A DNA stretch of 6,535 bases from JBGOTP01 sp041476545. Its GTDB lineage: Bacteria > Acidobacteriota > Vicinamibacteria > Vicinamibacterales > CAVVIG01. The notes below the pieces were generated by a model. That model did not search any database. It was not told where the DNA came from and worked only from the letters and a program-made list of their open reading frames with translations. The position numbers were made by a program, and so were the translations under genes. Shown here piece after piece: positions 6,410 to 6,535 of this stretch (its first letter is position 1; every line of letters begins with the position of its first letter). The stretch lies in contig JBGOTP010000290.1 of assembly GCA_041476545.1 (NCBI GenBank), positions 1 to 6,535 of the forward strand. Direction: 5' to 3'.

Positions 6410-6439
6410 CGGGGCCCTCGGCGCCACCCACGAATGACG
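6410..6439. repeat. Duplicated non-coding element, copy 2
   Basis: This is the partner of 6142-6176, with CGGGGC (6410-6415), TCGGCGCC (6418-6425) and CCACGAATGACG (6428-6439). Its spacers are 2 nt each, so the copy is shorter by a few bases. Confidence 0.6.
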
Positions 6440-6535
6440 GCGACGACCGCCTGGCGGCGGGGCCGGTGGCACCCCGCGAACCGTGTGAGCGACGCGTCTC
6501 ACGCGGCAGTTGGGAAATCGCACCGCAGCGCCGAA

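Larger units (their letters stand above)
6107..6535. other. Gene-poor region upstream of thiS
   Basis: No frame here gives a believable protein; all translations are rich in Arg, Pro and Gly with no motif. The stretch holds the duplicated element, the 11-bp inverted repeat and the 13-bp direct repeat listed separately. It also has short hairpins, such as GTGAG/CTCAC at 6485-6502. On the minus strand TAAAAT (6335-6330) could be a -10 box for the thi genes, but no good -35 precedes it. The hallmark TPP-riboswitch strings are not visible. Confidence 0.6.

Noticed and set aside
6455..6500. tRNA-like 3' half (GGTTCGCGGGGTGCCA on the minus strand)
   Set aside because: The T-loop lacks the required A, the stem does not pair, and there is no matching acceptor or anticodon arm.
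6068..6523. Long N-terminal extension of ThiS on the minus strand
   Set aside because: The frame is open but the translation is Arg/Pro-rich without motifs, passes through the 7-bp tandem repeat, and ThiS proteins are only about 65-75 residues.
6068..6535. TPP riboswitch upstream of thiS
   Set aside because: I looked on the minus strand for the conserved CTGAGA and ACCTGATC...GCGTAGGGA-like strings and did not find them. A covariance-model search would settle it.

Overview
The window is GC-rich bacterial chromosomal DNA with tightly packed genes. It looks like an environmental, probably didermic bacterium. The Acidobacteriota (Vicinamibacteria-like) are my best guess, based on GC-richness, the WecA/CapD-type fusion and the kinds of short intergenic repeats present. 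This is a weak inference, since no rRNA or marker gene is in view.

Left part (1-3013, plus strand): an envelope-polysaccharide operon fragment. The first gene enters from outside the window. It encodes the end of a WecA/MraY-type polyprenyl-phosphate sugar-1-phosphate transferase fused to the membrane and first Rossmann part of a CapD/PglF/WbpM-type protein, without the catalytic SDR domain. Two bases after its stop a GTG starts a 591-residue multipass membrane protein. It resembles the PF10131 ('6-pyruvoyl-tetrahydropterin synthase-related') / YfhO-like membrane proteins and is a candidate GT-C type glycosyltransferase. A perfect 7-bp hairpin is built around its stop codon.

Right part (3047-6067, minus strand, convergent with the first): thiS, then thiG, then a second multipass membrane protein. 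ThiS is the sulfur carrier and ThiG the thiazole synthase of thiamine biosynthesis. thiG and the membrane-protein gene overlap by 4 bases (GTGA), so they are probably translationally coupled. thiS and thiG are separated by an unusual 307-bp spacer with no convincing gene.

The non-coding parts hold much of the unexplained structure. A 9-bp-unit tandem repeat lies just 3' of thiS and a 7-bp-unit tandem repeat just 5' of it. The roughly 470 bp upstream of thiS hold a duplicated 30-35 bp element, a 13-bp direct repeat and an 11-bp inverted repeat. I see no mobile-element gene, CRISPR array, tRNA, rRNA or TPP riboswitch, and nothing that clearly amounts to a new biological system.
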